DNA from: Flammeovirgaceae bacterium UBA4465
Lineage (GTDB): Bacteria > Bacteroidota > Bacteroidia > Cytophagales > Cyclobacteriaceae
Length of the DNA: 64,000 bases
NCBI GenBank assembly: GCA_905182375.1
Contig: CAJJBF010000008.1
Location: forward strand, 1-64,000
Direction of reading: 5' to 3'
Shown: positions 8,874-19,807 of the stretch, piece by piece
Layout: every line of letters starts with the position of its first letter
Numbering within the stretch: position 1 is the stretch's first letter
Notes under the pieces: generated by a model
Database searches by the model: none
What the model saw: the letters and a program-made list of their open reading frames with translations, nothing else
What the model was told of the DNA's origin: nothing
Translations under genes and position numbers: made by a program

Positions 8874-10295
8874 TTGAATAATTACCACTATTTACTTGTT
8901 TTTATTTTCATTCTTTCAATTCCACAATTGAAAGCTCAGAATGCATCTGATCTTCCTTTGGATGACTCACTATTAAGGGTCGATGAGATTTTTATTTTAG
9001 GAAATAAAAAGACTAAAGAAAAAATTATTCTTAGAGAAATGAGTTTAAAAAAGGGAACTTATAGCACGCTCGATGATATCAAAAAAAGTATTGAATTAGA
9101 TAAAATAAACATCATCAATACCAATTTATTCAATACCGTCTCTATTGAGATTTTAGAAGACTCTGAAAAAGCATCGATCAATATTTTTGTTCAAGTTGAT
9201 GAGCGATGGTATTTTTTTCCCTCACCGTTGTTAGATATAGCTGATCGGAATTTGATGGATTGGCTGATCAACAGAGAAGGTGATGTCAACCGTTTCAATT
9301 ATGGTTTGAGACTTACTCAGTATAACCTTGGAGGTCAAAATAAAACATTGAAATTCATAGGAAAAGTAGGTTTTGAAAGAAATTTACTCATTGATTATAC
9401 GATTCCTTTCATTGATAAAAATCAAAAACATGGTTTAAAATTTACCTATTCTTACAACGAAAGTGAGAATGCCTCTTACATAACCAAAGATCATGTACCT
9501 GATTTTTTTGATTCGGATGTCATCAATAAAAAACAATATTTTGCTTCGACCAGTTATACCTATCGCCCCTCCTTTTACAATTTTCATCAAATCAGTTTAA
9601 GCTATCTGCATAGCGAAATATCTGATACTGTTCTGCTCTTAAATCCTAATTACCATTTCAATCAAGAAAAAAAACAATCCTATTTTGGAATGAGTTATAA
9701 TTTTATCAGTGATCATCGAAATAACAAACGTTTTACTACTTCAGGAACGTTTTTAGAAGCTTCTCTTGAAAATATTGGCTTGGGACATCTAAATCAATTT
9801 AATATTTCTACGATTAGCCTCAAATTCAATAAATATACTCCTCTGGGCAATGAGTTTTTTTTAGCCAATGGCATCATGGGACTCCAAACCTTCCCTGAAG
9901 AGCAACCCTATTTCAACTATCAAGGACTCGGGTACAATCAAGTCCTGGTGCGGGGTTTTGAGTTAGACTTAATCGAAGGTTCTAGTTTTTTACTTCAAAA
10001 AAACACAATAAGAAAAAAGATTTTTGACTGGTCGAAAGACATCCGAAACGTCATGCCCATCTCCCAATTTGCTCAATTTAGAATGGCCACTTACTTCAAA
10101 TTCTTTGCTGACTTTGCTTGGGTAGATAATTATCCTAACTATGAAATCAGCAGTAGACTAACCAATCAATTACTTTATAGTTTCGGAGTAGGTTTAGACC
10201 TCGTTGCGATGTATGACATGGTCCTGCGTTTGGAATACTCCTATAATTCTGAAAATGAACGTAATTTTGCTCTGAATATAAAGGCCGACCTTTAG
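8874..10295 (+). CDS. BamA/TamA-like outer membrane protein with POTRA domain
   Basis: 473 residues with a signal peptide (about 1-21, LLVFIFILSIPQLKAQ), one POTRA-like domain (about 33-110; the segment VDEIFILGNKKTKEKIILREM is typical) and a C-terminal region rich in alternating aromatic beta strands. This is the Omp85 architecture with a short periplasmic part. Its role in outer-membrane protein or lipid insertion is inferred from the family. The start is TTG at 8874, chosen because the signal peptide follows directly; the frame is open further upstream but contains no ATG. The stop overlaps convergent ywqK-like gene by four bases. Confidence 0.75.
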   Translation: MNNYHYLLVFIFILSIPQLKAQNASDLPLDDSLLRVDEIFILGNKKTKEKIILREMSLKKGTYSTLDDIKKSIELDKINIINTNLFNTVSIEILEDSEKASINIFVQVDERWYFFPSPLLDIADRNLMDWLINREGDVNRFNYGLRLTQYNLGGQNKTLKFIGKVGFERNLLIDYTIPFIDKNQKHGLKFTYSYNESENASYITKDHVPDFFDSDVINKKQYFASTSYTYRPSFYNFHQISLSYLHSEISDTVLLLNPNYHFNQEKKQSYFGMSYNFISDHRNNKRFTTSGTFLEASLENIGLGHLNQFNISTISLKFNKYTPLGNEFFLANGIMGLQTFPEEQPYFNYQGLGYNQVLVRGFELDLIEGSSFLLQKNTIRKKIFDWSKDIRNVMPISQFAQFRMATYFKFFADFAWVDNYPNYEISSRLTNQLLYSFGVGLDLVAMYDMVLRLEYSYNSENERNFALNIKADL

Positions 10296-10915
10296 TCAAA
10301 TTGCTTCCATTTTTTCTTTTTTCCCTGCCGATTGTATTTATACCAAAGCCCTATTTGTTTTCCCTGATCAAATGCTCCTACGTACTGAAGTTGACCTAAT
10401 TCATCGTAGTATTGCCACGGACCTGACTCCAATCCAGAGACCAATGTACCCTCTTGCCAAAGCGCCCCCTGTTCATAAAAGAATTGCCAATGACCAACGG
10501 GAGTTCCTTGCTCGTAATTACCCCTTCTTTTCAAATTCCCATTGGGATGATAAAATTCCCATATCCCCGAATACAAATTATTGAGATACCACCCTTTCTT
10601 TTCTAAGGCTCCTGCTTCATGATAATAAAACGCAGAATCTTGTAAAGCATCTTGGCCCCAAATTTCAATGGCTTGCAAGGTTCCATTAGGATAATAATAC
10701 TGCTGCTTTCCATCCAAACTACCTTCACGATAAACGAGTTGTGCACTCAGAGCGCCACTGGCATAATAGAAATTCCAGTCACCCACTCTCTGATCATCAA
10801 TACTCAGGCCTATGGATTTCATCTCACCAGAATCCTGGTAGTAGGTCGTGTCCTGAGCGGCAAGTACTAAAGTAACTGACCACATTAATATCAATATTGG
10901 TAACCTTAAAATCAT
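10292..10915 (-). CDS. MORN-repeat (YwqK-like) secreted protein
   Basis: 207 residues with a signal peptide (LPILILMWSVTLVLA, cleaved near AAQ) followed by tandem MORN-variant repeats of about 22-24 residues. Repeat cores such as YYPNGTLQA, FYHPNGNLKRRG, FYEQGALWQEG and YYDELGQLQYVG alternate with GxWxFYY/GPWQYY. Databases usually label such proteins as a YwqK-family antitoxin, but nothing here supports a toxin-antitoxin role. In Bacteroidota they are common exported proteins of unknown function. It is monocistronic and convergent with the Omp85-like gene. Confidence 0.75.
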   Translation of the reverse strand: MILRLPILILMWSVTLVLAAQDTTYYQDSGEMKSIGLSIDDQRVGDWNFYYASGALSAQLVYREGSLDGKQQYYYPNGTLQAIEIWGQDALQDSAFYYHEAGALEKKGWYLNNLYSGIWEFYHPNGNLKRRGNYEQGTPVGHWQFFYEQGALWQEGTLVSGLESGPWQYYDELGQLQYVGAFDQGKQIGLWYKYNRQGKKKKWKQFD

Positions 10916-11020
10916 AGCTCACCTAAAGTTAATTGCATTATACAAACAATAAAATTAATATTTAATGAATGATCTGGCTAATAACACTGAGCAGATCAGG
11001 TTGTATTAACTGCACTGAAT

Positions 11021-11824
11021 ATGATTAAGAAATTTTCATTTACCGCTATCCTATCATTCAGCATCCTCAAGAGTATCGGACAGATAGCCAAACCTACTGG
11101 AGGCGCGCGAAGCGCGGGGATGTCAGGAGCCTCTCTCACGTTGAGCGACGGATGGTCTATATTCAATAATAGTGGTGCCTTGGGTAGCATTGAGCAGTCT
11201 CATTATTTTTTGGGCTACAAGCGCCCATTTGGTCTCTCTGTTTTTCAAACGCTCGCGGCAGGCTATGTACATCATTCCGAAAAATACAATTTAGGTGCCG
11301 CCGTCTTGAAATTTGGAGATCCCTTTTACAATGAACAACAAATACGCATAGGTATAGGCAATAAAATACAAAGATTCTCATTGGCTGGATCTCTAATTAT
11401 CAACCAGTTTCATGTAGACACCCAACCCAACAAGCATTATGTTTTGTTTGATTTGGGAGGTTTGGCCGACCTCACGCCCACCCTGCTGTTAGGTATGTCC
11501 ATCAGTAATGCCAACACCTTATGGTATCGAGAAGTGACGACCTCAATTCCTATGATTTTAAAACTAGGCCTCTCTTATTATCCGATTACTGATCTTAAAC
11601 TCAATGGAGAAATAGAACAAGCTACACTCACCGATCACTTATTCAAATTTGGCTTAGAATACGAAGTCGTGAAACAACTTCTTTTCCGAACAGGTTTTAA
11701 CACCAAAGTTCAATCGTTTTCAGTGGATCAAGGTCTATTGATTCAAAAATTTACATTGGATTATGCCTTCACTGAGCAACCTAAATTAGGGTCTATTCAC
11801 GAATTTTCTATAGGCTTTCGATGA
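11021..11824 (+). CDS. PorV/PorQ-like outer membrane barrel protein
   Basis: 267 residues with a signal peptide (about 1-20, ending SIGQ). The mature start PTGGARSAGMSGASLTLSD resembles the PorV/PorQ and FadL-like barrel families in which this Gly-Ala-rich segment precedes a 14-strand barrel. Alternating hydrophobic strands fill the rest. It overlaps the following helix-hairpin-helix gene by ATGA. This pairing suggests a shared outer-membrane function. PorV-like is a family-level statement; no T9SS genes are seen in the window. Confidence 0.55.
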   Translation: MIKKFSFTAILSFSILKSIGQIAKPTGGARSAGMSGASLTLSDGWSIFNNSGALGSIEQSHYFLGYKRPFGLSVFQTLAAGYVHHSEKYNLGAAVLKFGDPFYNEQQIRIGIGNKIQRFSLAGSLIINQFHVDTQPNKHYVLFDLGGLADLTPTLLLGMSISNANTLWYREVTTSIPMILKLGLSYYPITDLKLNGEIEQATLTDHLFKFGLEYEVVKQLLFRTGFNTKVQSFSVDQGLLIQKFTLDYAFTEQPKLGSIHEFSIGFR

Positions 11825-13839
11825 AGTTAAAGCTCAAATTAATTTTAGGGATATTAGGGATCCTCACCCGCATACCATTATACGCTCAAACCCATCAAGT
11901 AATTGATATTGAACAGCTACTTACCAATTTATCTCAAACTGAAAATAGTAGAGCTGAACTACGACGATATCTATCAGCAACTCATCCATATTATGGAAGA
12001 CGCCCTTCGACCTCAACCAGGTGACTGAAAATGAACTCTCCTCATTGCCTTTTTTGGAGAGCCGTCAGATCCGTGCCCTTTTAAGATACCGAGCAGCGCA
12101 AGGTCCGTTTTACAATTTATACGAATTGTAAGCTGTACCCGGGCTCGATGCCGTAGATATCCAGCAACTACTCCCGTTCATCACCATAAAAGGAAATAGC
12201 CCTACAACTTCACTACCCTTACACCAAAATTCACTTTTATTGCGCCAGACGCAACCCCTTCAAAAAGCCAAGGGTTACCAAGATTCCTCCTATATCAAGG
12301 CCATAACGCCCATGTTTTTTTTAAATTGAAATTAAAAAATAACCCTCGATTTGACGTGGGCTTAATCGGAGAAAAAGATAGTGGCGAATCCTTTACCTGG
12401 GACCAAAAGTCGAAAGGATTTGACTTTTATTCTGCCTATATCCAGGTCAAAGACCGCGGTCCCTTAAAAAATTTAATCGTCGGTGATTATCGATTGCAGA
12501 TGGGACAAGGATTGGTCTATGGCTCAGGATATGCTCCTGGCAAAGGGCGGGAGACCCTTCTGGCAGTACGCAGAAATGGCTTAAATGTACGGCCCCATCA
12601 TTCCCTTCAGAGAAACCGGCTTTTTCCGAGGTGTCATGCCACATTTGACTTCCCTCAGATCCAATTTGGCTGGGCATGCCTCTTTACTCAAACAGGATGG
12701 GAATATCAGCAATGATGGCCTCATGGCCTCTGACTATGTCAGCAGCTTACAAAAATCAGGGCTGCACCAAACTTCCAACCAAATCGAAGCCAAAAATAGT
12801 CTGAATGAGCGTTCATTAGGTGGCTTTATTGCGCTCAAACCCATCCGTTCATTGCGCGTGGGTATCACGTATTTGACCAATCATTTCTCACTTCCTCTCG
12901 CTGCCAATAGATCCTTGTCCCATGCTTTTTATGGAGATAAAAACCAAATAGGAAGTCTGTACTATGATTGGAATTTTGAAAATTTTTTAATCTTTGGTGA
13001 AGGTGCCATTTCTCAATCAGGAGGCAAAGGTTGGGTAATGGGCATGATGGTCAATTTACTTCCTAAAATAGACCTCAGTATGGTTTACAGAAACTATGAT
13101 TCGGATTTTCATAGTTTCTATGGAAAGGCCTTCGGAGAAAAAAATGTTAATAACAACGAGAAAGGCCTCTATTGGGGTTTAAAGATCAAACCCAATACAA
13201 AGCATTTATTCACGCCTATTATGACCTATTCAGGTTTGATGTTTACAATATCAAGTGTACGGCCCTGCACAAGGCTTTGAATATTTAGCCTCCTATCGGT
13301 ACACAACCGATAAGGAAACGCCGTTGGCTGTGTATTACCGCAAACAGCATAAACCCATGAATGTGGTAAATGAAAATTGTAAAATACGGGAAGTTCATGG
13401 CATCGCTAAACATAATTATTGGTTACGCGTGAATAAAAAAGTCACAAATTACCTTGAATTAAAATCTCGGCTTCAATTCAGTTATACACACCAGGCAGGT
13501 GTTTCAAAAAATGGCTATTTGGCCCTTCAGGATGTTATTCTGCGCAAGAAACAGTTTAGTTTCAGTACCCGAATCGCCATCTTTCATACCCAGGACTACG
13601 CCAACAGACAATATGCCTATGAACGAGATGTGCGCTATCGACTTGAAATGCCCGCTTATCAAGGTTCAGGCTTGCGGAGCTATCTGCTTTTTGAATACAA
13701 GATGAATGCTAAAATGGTCTTTTGGATCAAGTATGGAAAATTCTATTATCCCCAACAAGATACAGTGGGTACTGGGCTTGCCCAAACTCATGGGTCTCAA
13801 AGATCAAGCCTAAGAAGTCAAATTTATATTAAATGGTGA
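11821..13839 (+). pseudogene. helix-hairpin-helix (ComEA-like) plus beta-barrel protein, frameshifted
   Basis: Fragments in all three frames together give one protein of about 670 residues: signal peptide (ends YAQ, near residue 22), a helix-hairpin-helix region (DLNQVTENELSSLPFL and VPGLDAVDIQQLLPF), then a porin-like barrel with GDYRLQMGQGLVYGSG and VYYRKQHKP. The frame is lost near 12004 (an extra G in GACGCCC), near 12290-12300, at 12586 (CCCC for CCC), near 13200 and near 13250. A TAA interrupts at about 12129-12131 where the family has a residue between Leu and Ala. Start and stop are intact, and it overlaps the PorV-like gene by ATGA. The motifs in every fragment are well kept, so it is either a very recent pseudogene or locally poor sequence. 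In the family this is an outer-membrane protein of unknown role. Confidence 0.7.
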
Positions 13840-13950
13840 AGAATCTGTTGAATCCTCCTTAAAAGAGTACTGAAATAGAATGGGATATAGACCTGGTAAA
13901 AGGATCAATTAAAATAAACCTGGATGTAGATCAATTCATAGAAGTACAAC

Positions 13951-13958
13951 TATATTTG
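13951..13958 (+). promoter_or_regulatory. -7 element of the tRNA-Arg promoter
   Basis: TATATTTG is an exact match to the Bacteroidota -7 consensus TAnnTTTG and lies 19 bases before the mature tRNA. No TTTG is present at the expected -33 position, so the promoter is half-supported. Confidence 0.45.
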
Positions 13959-13977
13959 CCATGAATTTTATAATAAT

Positions 13978-14051
13978 GCATCCGTAGTTCAACTGGATAG
14001 AATACCAGATTTCGGCTCTGGGGGTTGAGGGTTCAAATCCTTCCGGATGCA
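13978..14051 (+). tRNA. tRNA-Arg (anticodon TCG)
   Basis: A 74-base cloverleaf. The acceptor stem GCATCCG pairs with CGGATGC (14044-14050), followed by discriminator A. The anticodon stem is CCAGA/TCTGG around the loop TTTCGGC, giving anticodon TCG (reads CGA and other CGN codons). The T arm has loop TTCAAAT closed by GAGGG/CCTTC with one G-U. CCA is not encoded. It stands alone between the broken barrel gene and the metal-efflux island and is a possible integration site; no copy of its 3' end was noticed at the far side of the island. Confidence 0.93.
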
Positions 14052-14052
14052 C

Positions 14053-14085
14053 AAAAGGCCTTTTGCATCAAAAGGCCTTTTTTTT
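14053..14085 (+). terminator. Rho-independent terminator of tRNA-Arg
   Basis: A perfect 12-base inverted repeat, AAAAGGCCTTTT at 14053-14064 and again at 14070-14081 (the arm is itself a palindrome), with loop GCATC, runs into a T tract ending at 14085. It begins two bases after the tRNA. Confidence 0.9.
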
Positions 14086-14117
14086 GTCCCTCTTTCAAGC
14101 TTTCCATAGGGTAACCA

Positions 14118-14134
14118 TACCTGCCCGTCAGGTA
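14118..14134. repeat. short hairpin in the tRNA-to-island gap
   Basis: TACCTG and CAGGTA form a 6-bp stem with loop CCCGT, in the otherwise featureless stretch 14086-14249. There is no T tract after it, so it is not a terminator. Its role is unknown. Confidence 0.4.
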
Positions 14135-14249
14135 GCAACACTCGAAAAAAAGGAATAACTCCAGAGCAAACAGATAGGAAAAAAGCCTTTATTCATTTGT
14201 TAAAAAATCATAAAACCTCCTCAATTAAGAGGTTTGAATAGCGGTAATC

Positions 14250-14279
14250 TTTGGGATTATCCAATTTTCATTAGCTTTA
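14250..14279 (+). promoter_or_regulatory. probable promoter of the metal-efflux island
   Basis: TTTG at 14250-14253, an 18-base spacer and TAGCTTTA at 14272-14279 resemble the Bacteroidota promoter TTTG-N19-21-TAnnTTTG, with one mismatch in the -7 element and a slightly short spacer. The start would lie about 10 bases before the ATG at 14295. Confidence 0.4.
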
Positions 14280-14294
14280 CATTTCAGATAAGGT

Positions 14295-14711
14295 ATGAAA
14301 ACTGATCGGAAACTAGAAAATATGCTTAAATCTTTGCTATCGCTCTTATTGTCATTGACCATTCTTTTTGGTTCAATGGGCATATCAGTGTACAAGCATA
14401 CCTGCAAGCTGTTCAATCAAACAGAGACGACTTTTTTTCAGCCAAAACCCTGCTGTGAAAGCGCAAATGATAAAGGTTTAGCCATCGATGTCCCTTGTTG
14501 CAGCTCAGAAGTTTCGCAGTTTGAAATACCTACAGCAGCTTTGTCGTTGGATATTGACCCAACCCAATTTATTAGCCTTTCGGCGATAAAAGAACCTGCG
14601 CACCCAACTAGTACTATGGGTGAAGACCTACTCCCCATAAAACAACCGATTCAGATACCTCCCTTGATTGAAGAAGATCCTCAATCTTGGAACCAAGTCT
14701 ATATTATCTAA
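14295..14711 (+). CDS. HYC_CC_PP family protein
   Basis: 138 residues. A signal peptide or membrane anchor (about 10-32, LKSLLSLLLSLTILFGSMGISV) is followed by YKHTCKL and by two Cys pairs, KPCCES and PCCSSE, and then a Pro-rich tail (IKQPIQIPPLIEEDP). This Cys and Pro pattern defines the HYC_CC_PP family of Bacteroidota. Members are small exported proteins commonly placed before heavy-metal efflux genes, as here 73 bases before the cusA-like gene. A metal-binding or sensing role in the periplasm is inferred from the paired cysteines and the context. Confidence 0.75.
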   Translation: MKTDRKLENMLKSLLSLLLSLTILFGSMGISVYKHTCKLFNQTETTFFQPKPCCESANDKGLAIDVPCCSSEVSQFEIPTAALSLDIDPTQFISLSAIKEPAHPTSTMGEDLLPIKQPIQIPPLIEEDPQSWNQVYII

Positions 14712-14784
14712 ACCCATAGTTTTAGGATTCGTCCTGATTGCAATTTTTCTATTGCCAGTTGCCTTAAAATAACTGAACTCAACT

Positions 14785-17700
14785 ATGTTAGATAAAATAA
14801 TATTATATTTTCTTAAATATCGACTGATTACCCTGATTCTCATGATCATATTGATCAGCTGGGGTATTATGGTCTCCCCCTTTTATGGGGGAAACCAAGC
14901 CACAGCACTTACAAGAGTTTCTGTGGATGCCCTTCCTGACATTGGCGAGAACCAACAAATTGTTTTCACCGAATGGCCCGGTCGATCTCCTCAAGATATT
15001 GAGGATCAAATCACCAACCCGCTCACCTCTACCTTGTTGGGAATCTCTGGCGTAACATCCATCCGAAGCTCCTCTGTTTTTGGTTTTTCAAGTATTTACG
15101 TGATTTTCAATGATGACAAAGAGTACTATTGGACGAGAGCTCGAATCTTAGAAAAATTAAATGCCTTACCCAATGATTTATTGCCCGAAAATCATCCGCC
15201 CTACCCTCGGACCCGATGCTACCGCACTGGGACAAATATTTTGGTATACCCTCGAAGGTCGTGATACCCAAGGAAATACTACAGGGGGCTGGGATTTGCA
15301 TGAAATCCGATCCGTTCAGGACTTTTATGTCAAATACGGTCTAAGCGCAGTTCAAGGGGTATCAGAAGTCGCCTCCATTGGGGGGTTTGTTCAAGAATAT
15401 CAAGTAGATGTAGATCCTGATCTGTTGAAAACTTATGACGTATCTATTGACCAAGTCGTTAGGGCCGTGAAAAATGCCAATAGAGACGTGGGTGCCAAAA
15501 CGATGGAAATTAATAAAATCGAGTACCTGATTAGGGGATTGGGCAACCTCACCTCCGTCACAGATCTAGAATATGCCGTCGTAAAAATGAAAGGTGACGT
15601 TCCCTTAAGAATCAAAGACATAGCGCAGGTAGCCATAGGCCCCGAAATCCGAAGAGGTATTTTAGATAAGGAAGGCGCTGAAGTCGTAGGTGGCGTGGTG
15701 GTTTCTAGATTTGGTGCCAATCCCGATGGAGGTCATCGAAGCAATCAAAAGAAAAATCAGCGTACTAGAGCAAGGAATGCCCAAAAAAATCCTTGAAAAT
15801 GGGATAGAGAGCACCTTGACCATCGTCCCCTTTTACGACCGCACACAACTCATCAAAGAGACCCTAGACACCTTATGGGACGCCCTAACCCTTGAGGTGT
15901 TGATCACCATGATCATCGTACTGATCATGTTGTTTAATCTCAGGGCTTCCTTGATGATCGCTGCAGTGTTGCCCATCTCTATATTGATCGTATTTATACT
16001 GATGCGGATGTTTAATGTAGAAGCAAATATTGTCGCCTTGTCAGGCATTGCCATCGCGATTGGCACCTTGGTGGATCTGGGCATTATTTTATCTGAAAAC
16101 ATCGTTCGCCATCTTAAAGAGGGTCAGTGACCATCTCTATTTGAAAAAATAAAGACCGCTACTCAGGAAGTAAGTGGCGCCATCCTTACTGCAGTCGCTA
16201 CCACCATCATCAGCTTCATCCCCATTTTTGTCCTTGAAGCTGCGGAAGGAAAATTATTTAGGCCTTTGGCTTATACCAAAACTTTTGCCCTGGTGACGGC
16301 CTTGCTGCTCACTTTATTGGTACTCCCTACCCTTGCCTATTTCCTTTTTGGAATCAAAGTCAAGGAGAAAAAAATCAATATGCTCTTCAATGCACTCCTC
16401 ATTGCGGCCGGCTGCGTATTGCTGTGGGTACTGCCCTGGGCGGGCCTATTCATGATGGTATTGGGCCTCTCAGGGCTTTTAAAGGCTTACGGGCCGTGGG
16501 ATAACTGCTGGGTGAAAAACCTTCCCATAGGCCTCATGACCGTGACCAGTATCGGACTGCTGGCCGCACATTGGATGCCTTTGGGCTTAAATGAAGCCTT
16601 GCTTTTAAATATCCTCTTCATTGTCCTCATCCTAGGGGTCATCCTAGGGCTCCTGGCACTCATTACCATCAAATACGAATACATTTTGAACAAGTGTCTG
16701 ACCTATAAAAAGACCTTCTTAAGTATCCCTGTATTGCTGATCTTCTTGGCTGTCCATATTTGGTTGGGCTTTGAAAAAGTAGCGTCCCCATTAACCAGTG
16801 CCATGGAGCGGGTCGGTTTTACACCCGATCAATATGGGCCCTTTATCGGTTTAAATAATCAATTCCCTGGCCTAAATTCAGAATTTATGCCCAGCTTAAA
16901 TGAGGGCAGCTTTTTACTCATGCCCTCCGCCATGTCACATATTGGCATAGAGGAAAATAAGAATATCTTACAAACCATTGATCGCCGCGTGGCCCATATT
17001 CCTGAGATTTCATCTGTGGTTGGCAAGCTGGGTAGGGTCAACTCAGCCCTTGACCCCGCTCCCATCTCGATGTATGAGAATACCATCAATTACAAACCTG
17101 AATACTATAAAAATGACCAGGGAGACCTTGTTAAATTCAAAACAGATGAATCACAACGCTTCCTCTTGAAATCCGGCATGAGCTATACCAATGACGAAAT
17201 ACTCAACCAAGCCCTGAGTCTTGATGATTTGGTAGTGGATCCCAAAGGAAGCTATTTTCGAAATTGGAGATCCAAAATTAGATCTTCAGATGATATTTGG
17301 GAGGAAATTGTTTTGGAATCAAAAGTTTTGGGTGTCACCTCTGCTCCTAAGCTGCAGCCGATAGAAACCCGACTTATCATGCTCCAATCAGGCATGCGAT
17401 CGCCCATTGGTATCAAAATATTTGGCCCTGATCTACAAAGCATCAACGATTTCTCCTTCCAACTAGAGCCTTTCATTAGGCAAGCGAAATCCGTAAATCC
17501 AGAAACTGTATTTGCCGATAACATCATCGGAAAACCCTATATCATGATTCATTTAGAACGTGAAATGATTGCTAAGTACGGCCTCTCTCTTGAATCCGTT
17601 CAGCAACATATAGAAACGGCCATCGGGGGCGTTAAAGTTGGAACCGCTGTCAATGGAAAGGAAAGATATCCCATTCGGGTAAGATATCCCCGAGAGCGCC

Positions 17701-18581
17701 GCGACCACCCTGAAGCCTTGATGAATATTTATGTAAATACCCCTACGGGCGGACAGGTAAAACTCGGAGATTTGGTCACCTTGGACTACGAACGGGGGCC
17801 CCAAGTCATAAAAAGTGAAGATGCCTTTTTACTTGGCTATCTATTGTTGGATAAATACTCCCAATATGAGGTCAAGGAGGTCATCCAAGAATTGAATGAA
17901 ATCATCCAAGAAAATATAGAAAATGGGAGCCTCATCGTACCCACCGGAGTTCATTATGAGTTTGACGGTAGTTTTAAGCATCAAATTCGCGCCGAAAAAC
18001 GATTGATGATCATCGTGCCCTTGGTACTCTTGGTCATTTTCATCATCCTTTACATGCAATTCAAATCGATCACTACTTCCTTGATGGTCTTTTTTGGGAT
18101 TGCCATGGCCTTTAGTGGGGGCTTTATTATGATTGGCCTTTACCAGACCGATTGGTTTTTAAATTTCTCCCTTTTTGGCGCCCCTATGCGGGAGGTCTTT
18201 CAAATACAACCCATCAATTTGAGTGTGGCCGTTTGGGTAGGCTTTATTGCCTTATTTGGCATCGCTACGGACGACGGGGTCTTGATGGGTACTTATTTGA
18301 ATCAAAATTTCCAAAAAAAGAAGCCGAGCACTATCGCCGAGATCCGGAAAGCTACCACAGAAGCGGGCCTTCGTAGGATTAGACCTGCAGTCATGACCAC
18401 AGCTACCACTTTGATCGCCTTATTACCGATTTTAACTTCATCAGGACGGGGCAGTGACATCATGATTCCTATGGCCATTCCTATTTTCGGAGGTATGGTC
18501 ATCGCATCCATTACTTATTTTATCGTACCTGTGTTGTATAGCTGGCAAAAAGAAATCCAACTTAAAAAAGGAAAATCATGA
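14785..18581 (+). pseudogene. cusA: CusA/CzcA-type heavy-metal efflux RND permease, frameshifted
   Basis: Fragments add up to about 1265 residues, the length of Bacteroidota CusA-like pumps. Visible are the N-terminal membrane helix, VDALPDIGENQQIVFTEWPG, the TM4 proton-relay segment IAIAIGTLVDLGIIL with its Asp, ATTIISFIPIF, an extra hydrophobic stretch near 16380-16770 typical of the Bacteroidota form, and IATDDGVLMGT late. The frame breaks near 15198 (extra T in GCCCTACCC), near 15726 (extra G in CCCGATGG) and by an in-frame TGA at 16128-16130. From 16131 to the end it is intact for over 800 codons. The pump exports Cu/Ag or Zn/Co/Cd across the envelope with the adjacent TolC and CusB proteins. 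The stop overlaps tolC by ATGA. Confidence 0.85.
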
Positions 18582-19807
18582 AAAATTATCTTGCTTTTTT
18601 GCTTTTAATTCTGACAGCCCATACGGCCATGAATCAATCCTTGGATGATTACTTGGAGGTGGCCTTACAAAACAATCCTGACCTCAAGGCCGCTTATTTT
18701 TCCTTTGAAGCCCAATTAGAAAAAGTGGAGCAAGTAAAATTTCTGACCAACCCAACCCTGGGTTTTGGCTACTTCATATCGCCCATTGAAACCCGACTTG
18801 GATCACAGCAAACCAAAATATCCTTGAGTCAAATATTTCCTTGGTTTGGAACCTTAAGTGCAAAAAAAGCTGCTGCCTCCTTGATAGCAGCAGCTCAGTT
18901 TGAACAATTCAGAAATAAGCAAGCCTTGCTCACCTTTGAGGTAAAAACTGCTTATTATAACTATTTAGAAGCCTTGGAGTTATTGGAAATTCATCGCCAA
19001 AACTTGAGTATTATGAAATCTCATAAGAACATGGCCAAAATAGCCTATAGCAATGGTAAAAGCAAAAACACAGAGGTCTTGGATGCCAACCTCATGTTGG
19101 ATGAAATCACGAGCAATATCCAGATATTGGACCAACGATTAGATCTCTTAAAACGATCCTTTAACCGACTCTTGAACCGTCCAGATAGCCTCAAGATCAC
19201 CGCCACTACTTTGGCTGAACCCACTGATCTTAATATCAATAAGGACCCTGACAGCTTGCTGGCCCATCATCCAAAAATGGCTGCCCTGGAGCAGCAAATG
19301 GCCGCGCCATCATCGATGAAAACGTAGCTCGTAAAAATGGACTTCCCCAAATTGGAGTGGGCATTGATTATATGATCATTCAACCTCTAGACGGCTCAAC
19401 GGTGAAAAATAATGGAAAAGATGCTTTGATGCCTATGGTTTCTTTGAGTCTGCCCATTTTCAGAAAAAAATACCAAAGCCAAACCCGAGAAATTCAACTG
19501 TATCAAAAACAATTGGTACGCTCAAAAAACACAGCTCCAAAATACCTTGGCTATTGAATGGGCTACGGCCCAAAATCAACGCTTTGAATCAAAGGCACAA
19601 TATGATCTTGATGAGAAAAGAATTCAAAATGCCAATCAAAAGATCACCTTCGCCTTCAGTGACTTTAGGGTTGCCAATGGGAACTTTAAGAACATCCTGG
19701 AAGCTCAAAAAAACTTATTGAAATTCAAACTGAGTCAAGTGACTTGGAAAAGGAATTATGCTGAAGCATTGGCTAAAATGACTTACCTCATCTCCAAAGA
19801 ATTATGA
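18578..19807 (+). pseudogene. TolC-family outer membrane efflux protein, frameshifted
   Basis: About 410 residues across three fragments. It has a signal peptide (LAFLLLILTAHTAMNQ), then the two helical-barrel repeats of TolC with heptad-like segments (NNPDLKAAYFSFEAQLEKVEQ, TLSAKKAAASLI-type, and ANQKITFAFSDFRVANGNFK). The frame breaks near 19303, where one base seems missing in GCCGCGCC, and near 19527, where an extra C follows an A6 run. Both ends are intact, with ATGA overlaps to the cusA-like gene before and cusB-like gene after. It would form the outer-membrane duct of the tripartite pump. Confidence 0.82.

Noticed and set aside
10292..10915. Toxin-antitoxin system suggested by the YwqK label
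   Set aside because: The protein is exported and made of MORN repeats, and no toxin gene is next to it.
13978..14085. CRISPR or tandem repeat suspected from the repeated AAAAGGCCTTTT
   Set aside because: There are only two arms of one hairpin, followed by a T tract directly after a tRNA, which is a terminator.
14785..16130. Programmed frameshifting in the cusA-like gene
   Set aside because: There is no slippery heptamer or pseudoknot at the breaks; they are insertions beside C runs, and a stop codon also interrupts.
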